Below, in pieces: positions 8,301 through 16,753 of a stretch of 36,183 nucleotides of DNA. The translations under genes and the position numbers were made by a program. The DNA is from Candidatus Omnitrophota bacterium (GTDB taxonomy: Bacteria > Omnitrophota > Omnitrophia > Omnitrophales > Aquincolibacteriaceae): assembly GCA_903856085.1 (NCBI GenBank), contig CAIOAT010000034.1, forward strand, positions 1-36,183. Direction: 5' to 3'. Numbering within the stretch: position 1 is the first letter of the stretch; each line of letters begins with the position of its first letter. A model generated the notes under the pieces. The model did no database searches and was not told the origin of the DNA. It saw only the letters and a program-made list of their open reading frames with translations.

Positions 8301-11300
8301 ATACCGGAAGCGGCATGCTCACAGCCTCCACATCGACCTTGATCATGAACGCCGCAAGCGGCACAAAGACGGTAACGCTTGGGGCTAGCGGCCTGAACCA
8401 TCTTACCTTGAACGGCGCGGCCGCGTTTAATTTCGGAACGGCGGACGCCACGCTCTCCGGCAATTTTACGATTTCAAGCGGCACCGGCACGGTGACTGCT
8501 CCGAGTGGGACGATTACATTCACCGGCAATAGTTCCACGGTGGACGTCCAGACTTCATTCGCAGTGAACGGCCTTACCATAAACAAGACCTCGGGCCAGA
8601 CGCTCACGATCGCCTCGGGCGATACGCTGACGGTGGCCGGAACTCTCACTCTTACCGACGGCGCGGTTGGGACGGGTACGTTGGACGCAAAGGGCGCGGT
8701 TTCCGTGAGCGCGGGATTTGACGGCGGGAACGCGGCTCTCCAACTTTCGAGTATTACCGCCGACCAGACGTTGAATGTCGCTTCTAGCGGCGTGGTGCCG
8801 ACGGGAAATATGACGATCAATAAGAGCGGCAAGGCCGCGACGATCAGCGGTTCATGTGCTCTGAATAATGTGACCTTAAGTGCGGGCACGCTTTCGTTCG
8901 GTGCCGGATCGACCTACACATTCACTGCGGGGAAGACACTGAATGTCGGCGTCGGGACAATCTGCAATTTCACGGGCACGAATGCTTCCAACAGGGTGAC
9001 GCTGCGCAGTTCCGTGACGGATTCACCCTGGAATTTGACCAAGACCGGCACGGTGAACGCCCTTTATGTGGATGTCAAGGATTCCAACGCCTCCGCCGTG
9101 GTGATCGCCAATAACTCCGTCAATTCCGGAGGAAATACCAACTGGTCGATTCTGGATCTAACGAACTGGGATCTCGATCTCAACGCCGGCACGATGACTT
9201 TCGTCTTCGGTTATCCGGTCGATGCGGGAACGCTAGCCGCCAACCTGAACGTTACTGTGCAAAATTCGAATGGGTCGCATAGTTATGTCCTGACCGGCGG
9301 CGCCACCGCCTCCCCGAACGGCACGACGATCGTGATGAATCTGAATGCCACGGACCTGAACGCGATCAAGGCGGATGAGAATATCGGGAAATCGGCAGCG
9401 AACAGTTATATCACGATCACAAGCAGTCTGATCCAGAGCACAGCCGGCAACAATGTCAGCGAGATCCTGACGCCGAAGCAGGTTCGGAATTACACGGCGG
9501 ACGCGACGGCCGCGGCGTTCGCGAGCTGGGTGCTCGATATGAATAATCATACCCTGACGCTCAATTTCAGCGAAAGCGTGAAGGCGTCCAGTTGGACGCC
9601 CTCTGCGGTGACGTTGCAAAACACCGCTTCCGCGCCGACGAAAACTTATGTCCTAACCGCGGGCTCCACCACGGCCAGCGCCAACGGAACGCAGCTTGTG
9701 GTCACGCTTTCTCCGACGGATTTTAACGCACTTGTGGATTTCACCGGCGGCGGCCTTTGCGCGTTGCAGGGGAACAGTTATATCACGATGACTTCTTCGG
9801 CGGTCACGGACATGGCCCCGACTCCGAACAGTTTGACGGCGGTGACGACGGGGATCCAAGCCGCCTACACTTCGAACACTGCTTCTCCCACCGAGTTTTA
9901 TGTCACAACTTCGGGGGCATCGTCGACTTCCGTCACTGCGGGGACGGCCAAGCAGATCACTTTGAAGGCGTACGACAGTTCCGGCTATCGCGTGCCGTAT
10001 TACAGCGGAGACAAAACACTGACCTTTTCCGGTGCCGCGAATTCTCCGAAGGGCGACGTTCCTTCCGGAAGGAACAAGACCGGCGCGGACATCAATTTCG
10101 GGTCGAATACGGTCATTAATTTTTCGAACGGTCAGGCGTCGAGTTTTCTGGTGCTTTATTGCAAGGCGGTTTCGGGATCTCCCGCCCTGGTCAAAGCGGC
10201 GGAAGGGACGAGCGTCATAACGCAGGATGCGCGAGGCCTGAGTGTCACGGTGGATCCGCAGGTCAAGAATAACCTGGCATTCTCCCAGGAGCCCTCTTCC
10301 ACAGGCATCATCAACGTCGCTTTGGCGACGCAGCCGAAAGTGATCGTGAGAGATATGTTCTGGAACAAGGTGGATACGGACGGCGACAGCGTTACGATCT
10401 ACGCGTATGATCCCGCGAACGACCAGCCCGTATCGAACATGACGCTGACGGTCACGACAAACCCCGTCACGGCGACTGCGGGAACGGCGACCTTCGCTGG
10501 CGTAAAATTCGATACTCCGACGACCATCTATTTGTTTGCGGACTGCAACGGCGTTACGTCGGCTTCCTCCGGTCATATTACATTCAGCAATTCCGCGACG
10601 ACGACCGTGGACGCGGCGACGGCGGCTGTTCCCGATTTCGGTCTCATTCCCACGAACGATACTTTTGGCACGAGGTTCGATGTGCTGAAGTTCAAGATCA
10701 CGGATAAAGGCGGCGATACGACCGATACGAAGATCGACCGGATCAAGATTGCTTTCGGCGGGACCGGCGGAAACGCAAGCGGCGACATCGCGTGGGCGGG
10801 GTTGTATAAGGGTGCCACGCAACTCGCGACGGCGACGGGAGCGGCGATCACCAACTCCCAAATCACATTCGGCACGATGGGCGCGGTCATGGACACCATT
10901 ACCGATACGGGGTCAGGCTCTTCCACCGAATACACGGTCTCTATCTATATGAAAAACAGCAAGCTCGCCGCCACGGAAAATGATACCTATACGTTCACGA
11001 CCAATGAGACGCTTGTGGATGTGCACGCGACCGGTTCTTCGCTGATGAAGACGGATAGTTCCGGCGCCATCGCGACGGTGACCGGGACGATCGTGGTCAA
11101 CCAAACGCATTGGGAGATCGTCGACGCTTCCTCCGGGAGTTCGTCCTTGAGCGTGACGGCGGGCGCGGACAAGGAGCTTATCCTGCGCGCCGTGGACGCA
11201 AACAAGAACGTGGATAAGGATTACGGCGATCCCGTAAACGGAAATTTTATGAGCCTGGTCTTTAACGGTCTTTCGACGATCGGCATCAATCACCCTACCA

Positions 11301-14300
11301 TTGAAGGTACCTATTTCGGGAATGCAACGATCATAAAATTTTATGGCGGCACTACGGTCAATCCGTCTACCGGTCTGTCCACCGGCGCGACCCTGAAAGC
11401 CTTCAAGCGGGAGACGGCCAATATATCGATCTCTTCTCCGGTCAATCCGGGAACCGGGTTGCCTTACCTTATGCACACGGTTTCGGCGGATGTGGCCGCG
11501 GGAAGCCCGAGCGTGCTTTCGAAGACAAGCGGTGATGCTCAAGTGGGCAAGACCTCCAAGGCATTGCCGAATCCGATCCTTGCAACGGTGACGGACACTT
11601 ACGGCAACACGGTTTCTGGTCAGACGATCGCGTTTGCGGTTTCGGGGCCGGGTTCGCCTTCCGTCAATCCGACGAGCGCTTTAACGGATTCGAACGGCCA
11701 GGCAGCGACCATTCTTACTTTGGGTTCCGCCGATGGCTCTAACACGACAGTGACCGCCACACCGACAGGTTACGGCACACCGCAGAATTTTACGGCCACG
11801 GGCCGCACGCCGCGAGGCATCTATATCGTCAGCGGAGACGGGCAGTCGAAGATTATCAATCTTAATCTGGATAACCCGCTCGTGTGCAAGCTGGTCGATG
11901 TTGCGAGCGGAGACGGAAACCCGATTCCGAATGAGACGGTGGCGTTCAGTTTCTCGTCGGTTCCTTCGGGCGCGCTGAATCAATCGGTCGCGCCCTCAAC
12001 AGCCGTGACGAATTCAGGAGGTCAGGTTTCGACGACTTCGGTTCAAATGGGCACTGTGACCGGCAATTACCTCGTTCGGGCCACTTACGGCGCACTCACG
12101 AAAGATTTTACTGCGACCGCGACGTCACCCGGAGCGACGAAGATCGTACTGACCGGTCCGGGGTCAGTGACCGCGGGCTCGCCTTCGACGGCATTTACGA
12201 TCACCGCGAGAGACAATTTTGACAACGCGGTCGCGGTCGCTCAAAACACGGTCCTGGGACTGACCACGTCGCCGGCGAGTACGGGCGCGTTCTACAGCGA
12301 CAGCGGATGCACGATTCCCCTGAATCCCATACAGGTGACCATTGCAAACGGCGCAAGCACAGCCCAGTTTTTCTATAAAAATACTGCGGCGGGGAATGTG
12401 ACCTTGATCGCGACGCGGACAAGCGGGCAGTCTTTGCCGGATGGCGCCGTGAGCCAGCAGGCGATCACGATCATTCCCGCCAACATCAACTATTTAATTG
12501 TCGGAGCGGCAGATATGAGCACGGTGACTGTCGGCGTCGCGAGGACCTTTACGGTCACCGCTTACGACCAATACAATAATCCGTCGACGAACGCGGGCAC
12601 TGTCAACGTGACGTTCGATACGGCAAGTTCATCGCCTTCGGGACAGGCGCCGACCGTGAATAATATCGCCTTTGGAAGCTCGACGCCTCTTGCTTTCGGT
12701 TCAGGCAACGGTCAAGTAACAGCCTCGTTAAAACTCTACAAGGTCGAAAGCGTTGTAATCAAAGCGACCGCCGGTTCTGCCGTAACCTCCGACGCGAACG
12801 ACCTGCACTTGACGGTGAAACACGGGACCGCGGACCACGTGAAATTGGACGGTAATATCACTTCGCCCCAAGCGGCGGGCACCCAATTCAATTTTAACGC
12901 GAATTTGATCGTCGTCGATCCTTACGGCAATCTTTGCGATACCACCAACGGTGGCACGGCCTATTCCGGAGCTAAAGACATTACATGGTCCCTGAGTGGC
13001 ACGGCGAATTCGCCGGACGGTCTGTCCCTCGACGCGTATGATACGCCCGTCACTTTTACGAACGGTAGTTCTTCGCCGACGGTGCTTAAAGCGACTCTTT
13101 ACCGCGCGCAGAACACGAAGATCCTTATGGATATCTCGACACTGCCCAAGACTGTCGCGAACGAACAGTCCAACACGATCACAGTTACGGCCGGAGCGAT
13201 CAACAAACTTAATTTTGACGTGCAGCCTCCTTTGAACGGAACCACGGCACAACTCTTGTCGCCTCAGCCGCGGGTGGCGGCGGGTGATCAGTACGGCAAC
13301 CCTTGCAGTGCGGCTTCCGGTAGCATCCACTTAGAGGCCGTCAGGGACGTAAGCGATAATCCCGCGAACGGGACATTAAGCGGCACGGCGACGCAGGCGT
13401 TGAGTAACGGGGTGGCGACTTTTAACGATATCAGTTATCCATATCCAGAGCAGATCCTATTGAAGGCGACGGTTGCGGGCGTAAGCCTCTCGCCGATCTA
13501 CTCGACGCCGACGACATTTGCCACCACGACCGACCTCGGCGTGGCGGCCTTATCAGTGGGGGAGAAGACCGCGGCCAACATCACCGGCCTGGTTTCTTCC
13601 GTTGCGAACGCCGCCGTGAGCAAGGTGCCGGTCTACGGATTTAAAATAACCGATGCAGGTTTGGATGGCCGCGACGGCATGATCCAGAAGATCGTGGTCC
13701 ATCGCGGGGCGGGTGATACGGCGGGCGATTGGACGGCCTATATCTCGGATGCCTGGATCACGGACGGCACGACGGTTCGGCTCGGAACGGTCGGCGCGAG
13801 CGCGATCACGTTCGGAGACGGGACAAGCAATATCTTTACGGTTCCCAACAACAACACTCTGGCTCCGAAAACCTACGTCCTGAGCGTGGTCCTGAAAAAT
13901 CCGGTTCCCACAGGTGCGGACGGCAAGGTGCTGGGATTCACCCAGACCGCCGGTGCCGACATTACGGTGGATGCGGCGCTGGGTTCGACCTTTGCCGCGA
14001 CTTCCGCGATCACCGGAACTTCAACGGTCACGGTCGTTGCAACCGATCTTAAGATCACAGGCAGTGCAAATTCCATGGCCTCGGGGGATAGCGTGACCCT
14101 TACGATCAAGGCAATCGACGCGAACGGCAATATCGATAAGGAATACACGGGAGAGAAAGGGCTTATTTTCAGCGGCGCGAATGTTTCCGCAAATAACACC
14201 AGCCCCACATGCACGGATACCGTCGGATCGTCAAGGTCCTTCGGCCCGACCACAGGGGATTCCACGCTTGTCGCTTTTGCGAACGGCGTGAGTAGTTCGT

Positions 14301-16651
14301 CTAACACACTCCAGCTTGTCATGAAACTTTACAAAGCCGAAGTCGCCACGATCTCCGTGTCGGATACGGTGCTCAGTGCTTCGACTGCAAGCAAGTTCGC
14401 GATCACGGTGAGCGGCGGCGCGGCGTCCCAGCTTTTCTGGGACACACAGCCGGTTTCGATGGTCGCGGCCAACGCCCCGTGGAAGCCTTTCGTTTTGAGC
14501 GTTGCGGACGCTTACGGCAACACGTCCTCCAGTACGTCGGACATCACCGTCACGCCGTCCGGTAACGGCGTGCATACCGGTGCGGCAGCCATGGCGACTG
14601 TCACGGCGTCCGCAGGTCTGGCGACGTTCAATAATTTCTCCGTATGGTGCGATTCCTATCCCGGCGCGGTGACGCTGAACGCGACCGCGCAGGGCGTTAC
14701 AGCCTCAGGACCGTCGAGCGCGGTTCAGGTGGATCAGACCTATGCGATCGAATTGAACGTCAAGGACACGGTGACCGCGACGCATCTTGCGGGAGTGTCG
14801 CTCAAGGTGCAACAAACGGTCAACGGGGTTACGACCACGGTGTATGGCCCTGTCACGGGCAACAGTCCGTTCAACCTGAGCCTGCCTTACGGGACTTACA
14901 CATTCATCATGACGCTTGATAAATACATGGATTACACCACCGAAGAGGTCGTTGGCGCAACGGCGGACGGTGGCGACGGCACCTACGACAACGTGATTCA
15001 CTGGACCCGATACATGACGACTCTGGCCGAGGCGACGGCCGACTACCGGGTGATGCCGAGTTTTGTTTATGATGAGGATAATGATGATCTTTACATACGC
15101 TTGTGGCTGGAGCGGCGCGGCAAGCTCATTTTGAACACAGGCACGAATATTCTCGGCCGGGCGCTGGTGAGTGTGTATGACGATGTCACTCAGGCATGGC
15201 TTCCCACCATCGAACTTACCCCGCCACTGTCTTCGGATACGGTCAACGGGACCTACGTGCGTAAGTTATCGGGCATCGTGACGAGCGTGGCAAACGGTTT
15301 CGGCAAGACCCTGACGTCGGGCAAGACGTATTTTGCCAAGTGCCAGATCTATTACGGCGGTCCTTTGGGAGATAGCACTCTTTACGAAGCAGGCGCCACA
15401 TTCACAGTGACCAACACGCAGAAAGTCGGAAACGAGATCATCAGCAAATTGGGAGTTCCAACCGGCCAGACCCTGGGTGGAATGATGACGTCTGTGCAAA
15501 CGGCGGTGGCCGGCGTCAGCACCAAGGTTGACACCACAACCGCCAAGGTGGATGCCATTGGGACGCAGGTGGCTACTGTGAATGCGAATGTTGCCAGTAC
15601 GGGTACCAAGATCGATACGGTCCAGGGTACGGTGGGCGCTATTCAAACCGATGTTAGCACGACTTTACCGGCCAAGGTCCTGGCGAATATGGAAAAGGGA
15701 GTGATGAGTGAAATCCTTACGCGTTATACGGTTCTGAGGGAGGATGACGAGGTCAAGATAAGATACCGTACTGCGAGCGGCCTTAAACCTGCATTGACTA
15801 TCTTCAAGCCGGATGGGACCATTTTGGCGGATTATAACGGCGTCAAAATGACGGAGATCAACAAAACGGGTATCTATGAATACTCGGTGACGGCGAAAGC
15901 TTCATGGGGAATCGGGGATTTTACGGTCCAATGTTCCGAGTCTACCAAGGGTTCTACGGATAGCATGGTTTTGACAGTGAAGGCGCTTTATACCGCAGGG
16001 GCCGGCGTGCAAGAGTCGATCGACGCTGTGGGAGAAGCCGTGTCCAAGGTGTATGGGCGGCAAGGTTCCATCCAGGATCTTTTGGGAACCTCTGCCGACG
16101 GTCTCAACAAAGGCAGCATCTTTGGGAGGGTGAATGGTTTTAACACAAAGTTGGACGGCTTGAATCTTACTACCGTTTCGACGGACGCGAAGAATGCCCG
16201 GGAGAATGCGGAAAATATTTACAGTGAGATCAAGAATCTAACGGGCAGCATGGGAGATGTGAAAACTCAGTCCGTGGCTCTCAAACAGTTATTAAGTCAA
16301 CTCGACGAGATGCGCGCCAATCTTGCCAAGGCATCCAAGAGCCTTGCCGCCGTGGGCGCCTCTTCCGGTGGCGGAGGGGAAGTGACGGTCTCAGGTGGCA
16401 CGACCACGATCGTTAATGGATCGGGAGTGTCGGGAAGCGGACTTAACGCGACGGATGAGAAATCGCTGTCAGCTCTTCTGAAGGACGCGAAGGGATTAAA
16501 GAAATCCGGAGCTTTGGGCGTAACGGAAGTAGAGGCCCGAGATCTTAATAACAAGATCGAGGCGTTGACCGCGCTCGTGAAGGTTCTCGGTCAAATGGTT
16601 CAGAATACGGGCAACAAGCCGATTATCGAAGGCTGGTTCGAGCAAGAGTGA
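2339..16651 (+). CDS. Giant exported beta-rich repeat protein (4,770 aa)
   Basis: The ATG follows a good ribosome-binding site (AAGAAGG, spacing 7). Residues 1-24 are a clear signal peptide ending in PAYA. Two tandem units of about 238 residues follow (roughly 25-500), each holding an ISRSxNVVSVTL...FNGxFxI...FSYAxT beta module. From about 500 to 2270 come parallel-beta, haemagglutinin-like repeats (LTLTDGxLNTGTVxAKG), opened three times by a WxGxxxxW...NW...P module. Next are SbsA-like and invasin/Big-type Ig-like modules (for example ATVTDTYGNTVSGQT). Residues from about 4,360 onward carry a predicted coiled coil rich in V, T and D heptads, a small beta domain and a second helical stretch. 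The composition is rich in T, G, S, A and N. There is no C-terminal membrane helix or sorting motif. It is most likely a cell-surface or released adhesin/filament, possibly exported through the downstream secretion system, but its function is unknown. Confidence 0.85.
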   Translation: MKRMKFAILTMALVMTALAVPAYAEYTGGIASGWSYMEASRSVKLIRAGMTISAISRSTNVVSVTLTGAYPNSNLKTGQRIVISGVTGFNGLFTITAVTDQLHFSYAETAANASGTTDGSSIAGGDYTSLVSWEAAEGGDLVSIGKVAIAECYNDWAGGLAENLIIMGNTTDAYHYLEVTVPASERNNGTPGTGFQISGYLTLADNENVHLTYLEVTGMTSVTAGTITEQGSLYTGGLSVAPAATINIVGASSQYRGGQNAGWTYAEMSDTALDSVAIDAMKIIRAGQTISAISRSANVVSVTLAAAYPNNNLKVGQKITINTGSGGTASFNGTFVIASVTSQALFSYAQTGVGVAGTLGTSPWAGGDYATLSGWETAEGGDLVSGNRRATAECYNDWGAGGLSDNLTLSGNTTDATRYLRISVPPSERHNGTTGTGFKLAGTLTVSDSGYVTVEYLEVSGLTTISAGTLTDFGSLYTGGLSAASGVTLNLGGSGFTNWGTVTLNAASTVVYTGRIDNSRSTVTLINAPHGNITLNYPYGTFNLPANFTINGNLVINALTTLDVRSLNQASTYNIACAGNWTNNGTFIYSIGTVTLTSGGNHALSGSNTFYKLTCDISGDTTGRMLTFAAGTTQTIVSGGTLTLKGGSGKVLTIASSASSAAYLIVNSAATAVMGYLSVSYNDASGGKLLAPTNSSSGDGGNNVNWNFDAANTTRWLGGTSTAWATAANWSAGSPDATKTAVIDGAGTYQPTVSSPASAKAVYVSGSSTLTLNALLTTAGVVQLNTGATIDASGASGAVTVGGNYTQSGGTFTGGATNCTFNGNFTKAGGTFTAPTTATFTGAASALTANGQTFNAMTVNKNDGAIFTVVSGTTITANGALTLTDGSLNTGTVNAKGAVSVASTFDGGTANLILNSAGAQTVTLGAGSALPNVTFNNSNLSVTPAGSLSFYSLTLTSGTYYSSSYTTTITSGDFTVNGGTFDEGTGTVAFTGAGANQTLTADAEVFNNLSSNKPGYALIIAGGTSVTTHGTLTLTDGLLNTGTVNAQGPVSVVSTFDGGTAAITLSGTADQAITLGMATPFTGALTVNKDSGTVTSAGAWTIPGAVAITKGVLSLGGDTTFQDNVTIASGGTLSATTGGKTIRFKQVKTLTVNSGGTLNLYGAAGSLLTLTNNTGDGVNKWKINAASGSVYNIDYVSAFYSDASTYPKIYTSAQSTVDASCVNWDRTNSTWTWVGGASGATTDWNTPTNWSPQSVPGAGADVSIPLTTYKPVLSVSTSIKSLTIDGAGVNLTTNAGANLTVTGNVTLTNGGELKLNSTTFTCGGNANFSAGTLTEDTSTIVMNSGGAATLTLDGDATVNNFTWSGAGTLNFGAANVTVTGVWTQSSGTVNAPSGTLTFTTSNFTRSGGVFNAGTGTVAFTGSGAGQSITADTQVFNHLRSDKNGYSLTVTGGTSIEVDGTLTLTDGTLDTGTVNAKGTVAAASTFDGGTAALILNGSGAQTFTLAAGSALPNVTFNNANLNVTPAGSLSFYGLTLTAGTYHCSSYTTTITGGDFNVNGGTFDEGTGTVAFTGAGANQTITADAEVFNNLSSNKPGYALIVAGGTSIITNGTLMLTDGSLNTGLLYAKGAVSVASTFDGGTAAITLSGTGAQAITLGGGTFPNGAFTINKTSGTATSSGAWTIPGTTTVTQGALSTGAATTFTGAVSVASVGTLSALSDGTFSSTVAVASGGSFSVAGNAIFGDMVNSAGVSSIQGTAAFNNAVTCSGALSVTGDATFSNTVGGAGALSFAGNTTFNDAVTIASGGIFSHTTGGKTLKFKENKAVNIQSGATLTLRGASTSNLLTVDRTGSSGQWSLTMNGGYEFSYLNVKNSLASTDVYATSSTDGLNNNVKWHFVDLVTWNGSSSTDWGTKANWTPAVVPGAGTDVVIPSTGTKPTLGVAATIKSLNLSQAGSQLTLGANLTVLGDITNVGTLLPQLYTLTCGGNFDTGSGMLTASTSTLIMNAASGTKTVTLGASGLNHLTLNGAAAFNFGTADATLSGNFTISSGTGTVTAPSGTITFTGNSSTVDVQTSFAVNGLTINKTSGQTLTIASGDTLTVAGTLTLTDGAVGTGTLDAKGAVSVSAGFDGGNAALQLSSITADQTLNVASSGVVPTGNMTINKSGKAATISGSCALNNVTLSAGTLSFGAGSTYTFTAGKTLNVGVGTICNFTGTNASNRVTLRSSVTDSPWNLTKTGTVNALYVDVKDSNASAVVIANNSVNSGGNTNWSILDLTNWDLDLNAGTMTFVFGYPVDAGTLAANLNVTVQNSNGSHSYVLTGGATASPNGTTIVMNLNATDLNAIKADENIGKSAANSYITITSSLIQSTAGNNVSEILTPKQVRNYTADATAAAFASWVLDMNNHTLTLNFSESVKASSWTPSAVTLQNTASAPTKTYVLTAGSTTASANGTQLVVTLSPTDFNALVDFTGGGLCALQGNSYITMTSSAVTDMAPTPNSLTAVTTGIQAAYTSNTASPTEFYVTTSGASSTSVTAGTAKQITLKAYDSSGYRVPYYSGDKTLTFSGAANSPKGDVPSGRNKTGADINFGSNTVINFSNGQASSFLVLYCKAVSGSPALVKAAEGTSVITQDARGLSVTVDPQVKNNLAFSQEPSSTGIINVALATQPKVIVRDMFWNKVDTDGDSVTIYAYDPANDQPVSNMTLTVTTNPVTATAGTATFAGVKFDTPTTIYLFADCNGVTSASSGHITFSNSATTTVDAATAAVPDFGLIPTNDTFGTRFDVLKFKITDKGGDTTDTKIDRIKIAFGGTGGNASGDIAWAGLYKGATQLATATGAAITNSQITFGTMGAVMDTITDTGSGSSTEYTVSIYMKNSKLAATENDTYTFTTNETLVDVHATGSSLMKTDSSGAIATVTGTIVVNQTHWEIVDASSGSSSLSVTAGADKELILRAVDANKNVDKDYGDPVNGNFMSLVFNGLSTIGINHPTIEGTYFGNATIIKFYGGTTVNPSTGLSTGATLKAFKRETANISISSPVNPGTGLPYLMHTVSADVAAGSPSVLSKTSGDAQVGKTSKALPNPILATVTDTYGNTVSGQTIAFAVSGPGSPSVNPTSALTDSNGQAATILTLGSADGSNTTVTATPTGYGTPQNFTATGRTPRGIYIVSGDGQSKIINLNLDNPLVCKLVDVASGDGNPIPNETVAFSFSSVPSGALNQSVAPSTAVTNSGGQVSTTSVQMGTVTGNYLVRATYGALTKDFTATATSPGATKIVLTGPGSVTAGSPSTAFTITARDNFDNAVAVAQNTVLGLTTSPASTGAFYSDSGCTIPLNPIQVTIANGASTAQFFYKNTAAGNVTLIATRTSGQSLPDGAVSQQAITIIPANINYLIVGAADMSTVTVGVARTFTVTAYDQYNNPSTNAGTVNVTFDTASSSPSGQAPTVNNIAFGSSTPLAFGSGNGQVTASLKLYKVESVVIKATAGSAVTSDANDLHLTVKHGTADHVKLDGNITSPQAAGTQFNFNANLIVVDPYGNLCDTTNGGTAYSGAKDITWSLSGTANSPDGLSLDAYDTPVTFTNGSSSPTVLKATLYRAQNTKILMDISTLPKTVANEQSNTITVTAGAINKLNFDVQPPLNGTTAQLLSPQPRVAAGDQYGNPCSAASGSIHLEAVRDVSDNPANGTLSGTATQALSNGVATFNDISYPYPEQILLKATVAGVSLSPIYSTPTTFATTTDLGVAALSVGEKTAANITGLVSSVANAAVSKVPVYGFKITDAGLDGRDGMIQKIVVHRGAGDTAGDWTAYISDAWITDGTTVRLGTVGASAITFGDGTSNIFTVPNNNTLAPKTYVLSVVLKNPVPTGADGKVLGFTQTAGADITVDAALGSTFAATSAITGTSTVTVVATDLKITGSANSMASGDSVTLTIKAIDANGNIDKEYTGEKGLIFSGANVSANNTSPTCTDTVGSSRSFGPTTGDSTLVAFANGVSSSSNTLQLVMKLYKAEVATISVSDTVLSASTASKFAITVSGGAASQLFWDTQPVSMVAANAPWKPFVLSVADAYGNTSSSTSDITVTPSGNGVHTGAAAMATVTASAGLATFNNFSVWCDSYPGAVTLNATAQGVTASGPSSAVQVDQTYAIELNVKDTVTATHLAGVSLKVQQTVNGVTTTVYGPVTGNSPFNLSLPYGTYTFIMTLDKYMDYTTEEVVGATADGGDGTYDNVIHWTRYMTTLAEATADYRVMPSFVYDEDNDDLYIRLWLERRGKLILNTGTNILGRALVSVYDDVTQAWLPTIELTPPLSSDTVNGTYVRKLSGIVTSVANGFGKTLTSGKTYFAKCQIYYGGPLGDSTLYEAGATFTVTNTQKVGNEIISKLGVPTGQTLGGMMTSVQTAVAGVSTKVDTTTAKVDAIGTQVATVNANVASTGTKIDTVQGTVGAIQTDVSTTLPAKVLANMEKGVMSEILTRYTVLREDDEVKIRYRTASGLKPALTIFKPDGTILADYNGVKMTEINKTGIYEYSVTAKASWGIGDFTVQCSESTKGSTDSMVLTVKALYTAGAGVQESIDAVGEAVSKVYGRQGSIQDLLGTSADGLNKGSIFGRVNGFNTKLDGLNLTTVSTDAKNARENAENIYSEIKNLTGSMGDVKTQSVALKQLLSQLDEMRANLAKASKSLAAVGASSGGGGEVTVSGGTTTIVNGSGVSGSGLNATDEKSLSALLKDAKGLKKSGALGVTEVEARDLNNKIEALTALVKVLGQMVQNTGNKPIIEGWFEQE
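2411..3830 (+). repeat. Tandem duplication of the N-terminal ~238-codon unit
   Basis: Sequence around 2491 (GATATCGGCAATATCGAGGT) recurs with few changes at 3205, an offset of 714 bp or 238 codons. Matching landmarks include AYPN, the FNG/FSYA beta module, AECYNDW, and SLYTGGLS at the end of each unit. The two copies make up the start of the mature giant protein. Confidence 0.7.
4800..7440 (+). repeat. Intragenic duplication with a 1,740-bp period
   Basis: Lines of sequence from about 4800 to 5700 match 6540 to 7440 at an offset of exactly 1,740 bp (580 codons). For example, GGCACGGTCGCGTT at 5296 recurs at 7036, and GTGACGCCGGCCGGAAGTTT at 5162 recurs at 6902. Divergence is mostly synonymous or conservative, so this looks like an older unequal-crossover duplication. 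After about 7440 the second copy carries extra short beta repeats before the two resume similarity (5701 region versus about 7721). Confidence 0.75.
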
Positions 16652-16656
16652 GACAG

Positions 16657-16731
16657 AGTGTCAGAGAGAAAAAGTATCAAAGTGTCAGAGAAGTAAAGTG
16701 GTTCACTATGAAACTTTGACACTGTGACACT
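16657..16731 (+). repeat. AGTGTCA inverted-repeat element (element C, copy 2)
   Basis: The 102-bp spacer after the giant gene holds AGTGTCAGAG at 16657-16666 and 16681-16690, then the complementary TGACACT at 16717-16723 and 16725-16731. The arms can pair in several registers. No T-run follows, so this is a dispersed repeat or partial attenuator rather than a clear terminator. It shares its units with 2286-2321, so the two elements bracket the giant gene. Confidence 0.55.
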
Positions 16732-16753
16732 CAAGGGGCGTCAAGACCATTCT

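Noticed and set aside
2339-9200. Short regular repeats that could suggest a CRISPR array
   Set aside because: The repeats are in frame, of variable length and diverged like protein modules; there are no identical repeats with unique spacers.
9653-10861. Long minus-strand open frame (402 codons) and many similar ones opposite the giant gene
   Set aside because: It is antisense to a confident gene, highly Arg/Gly-rich, without ribosome-binding site or recognisable domain; codon bias of the plus-strand gene explains such frames.
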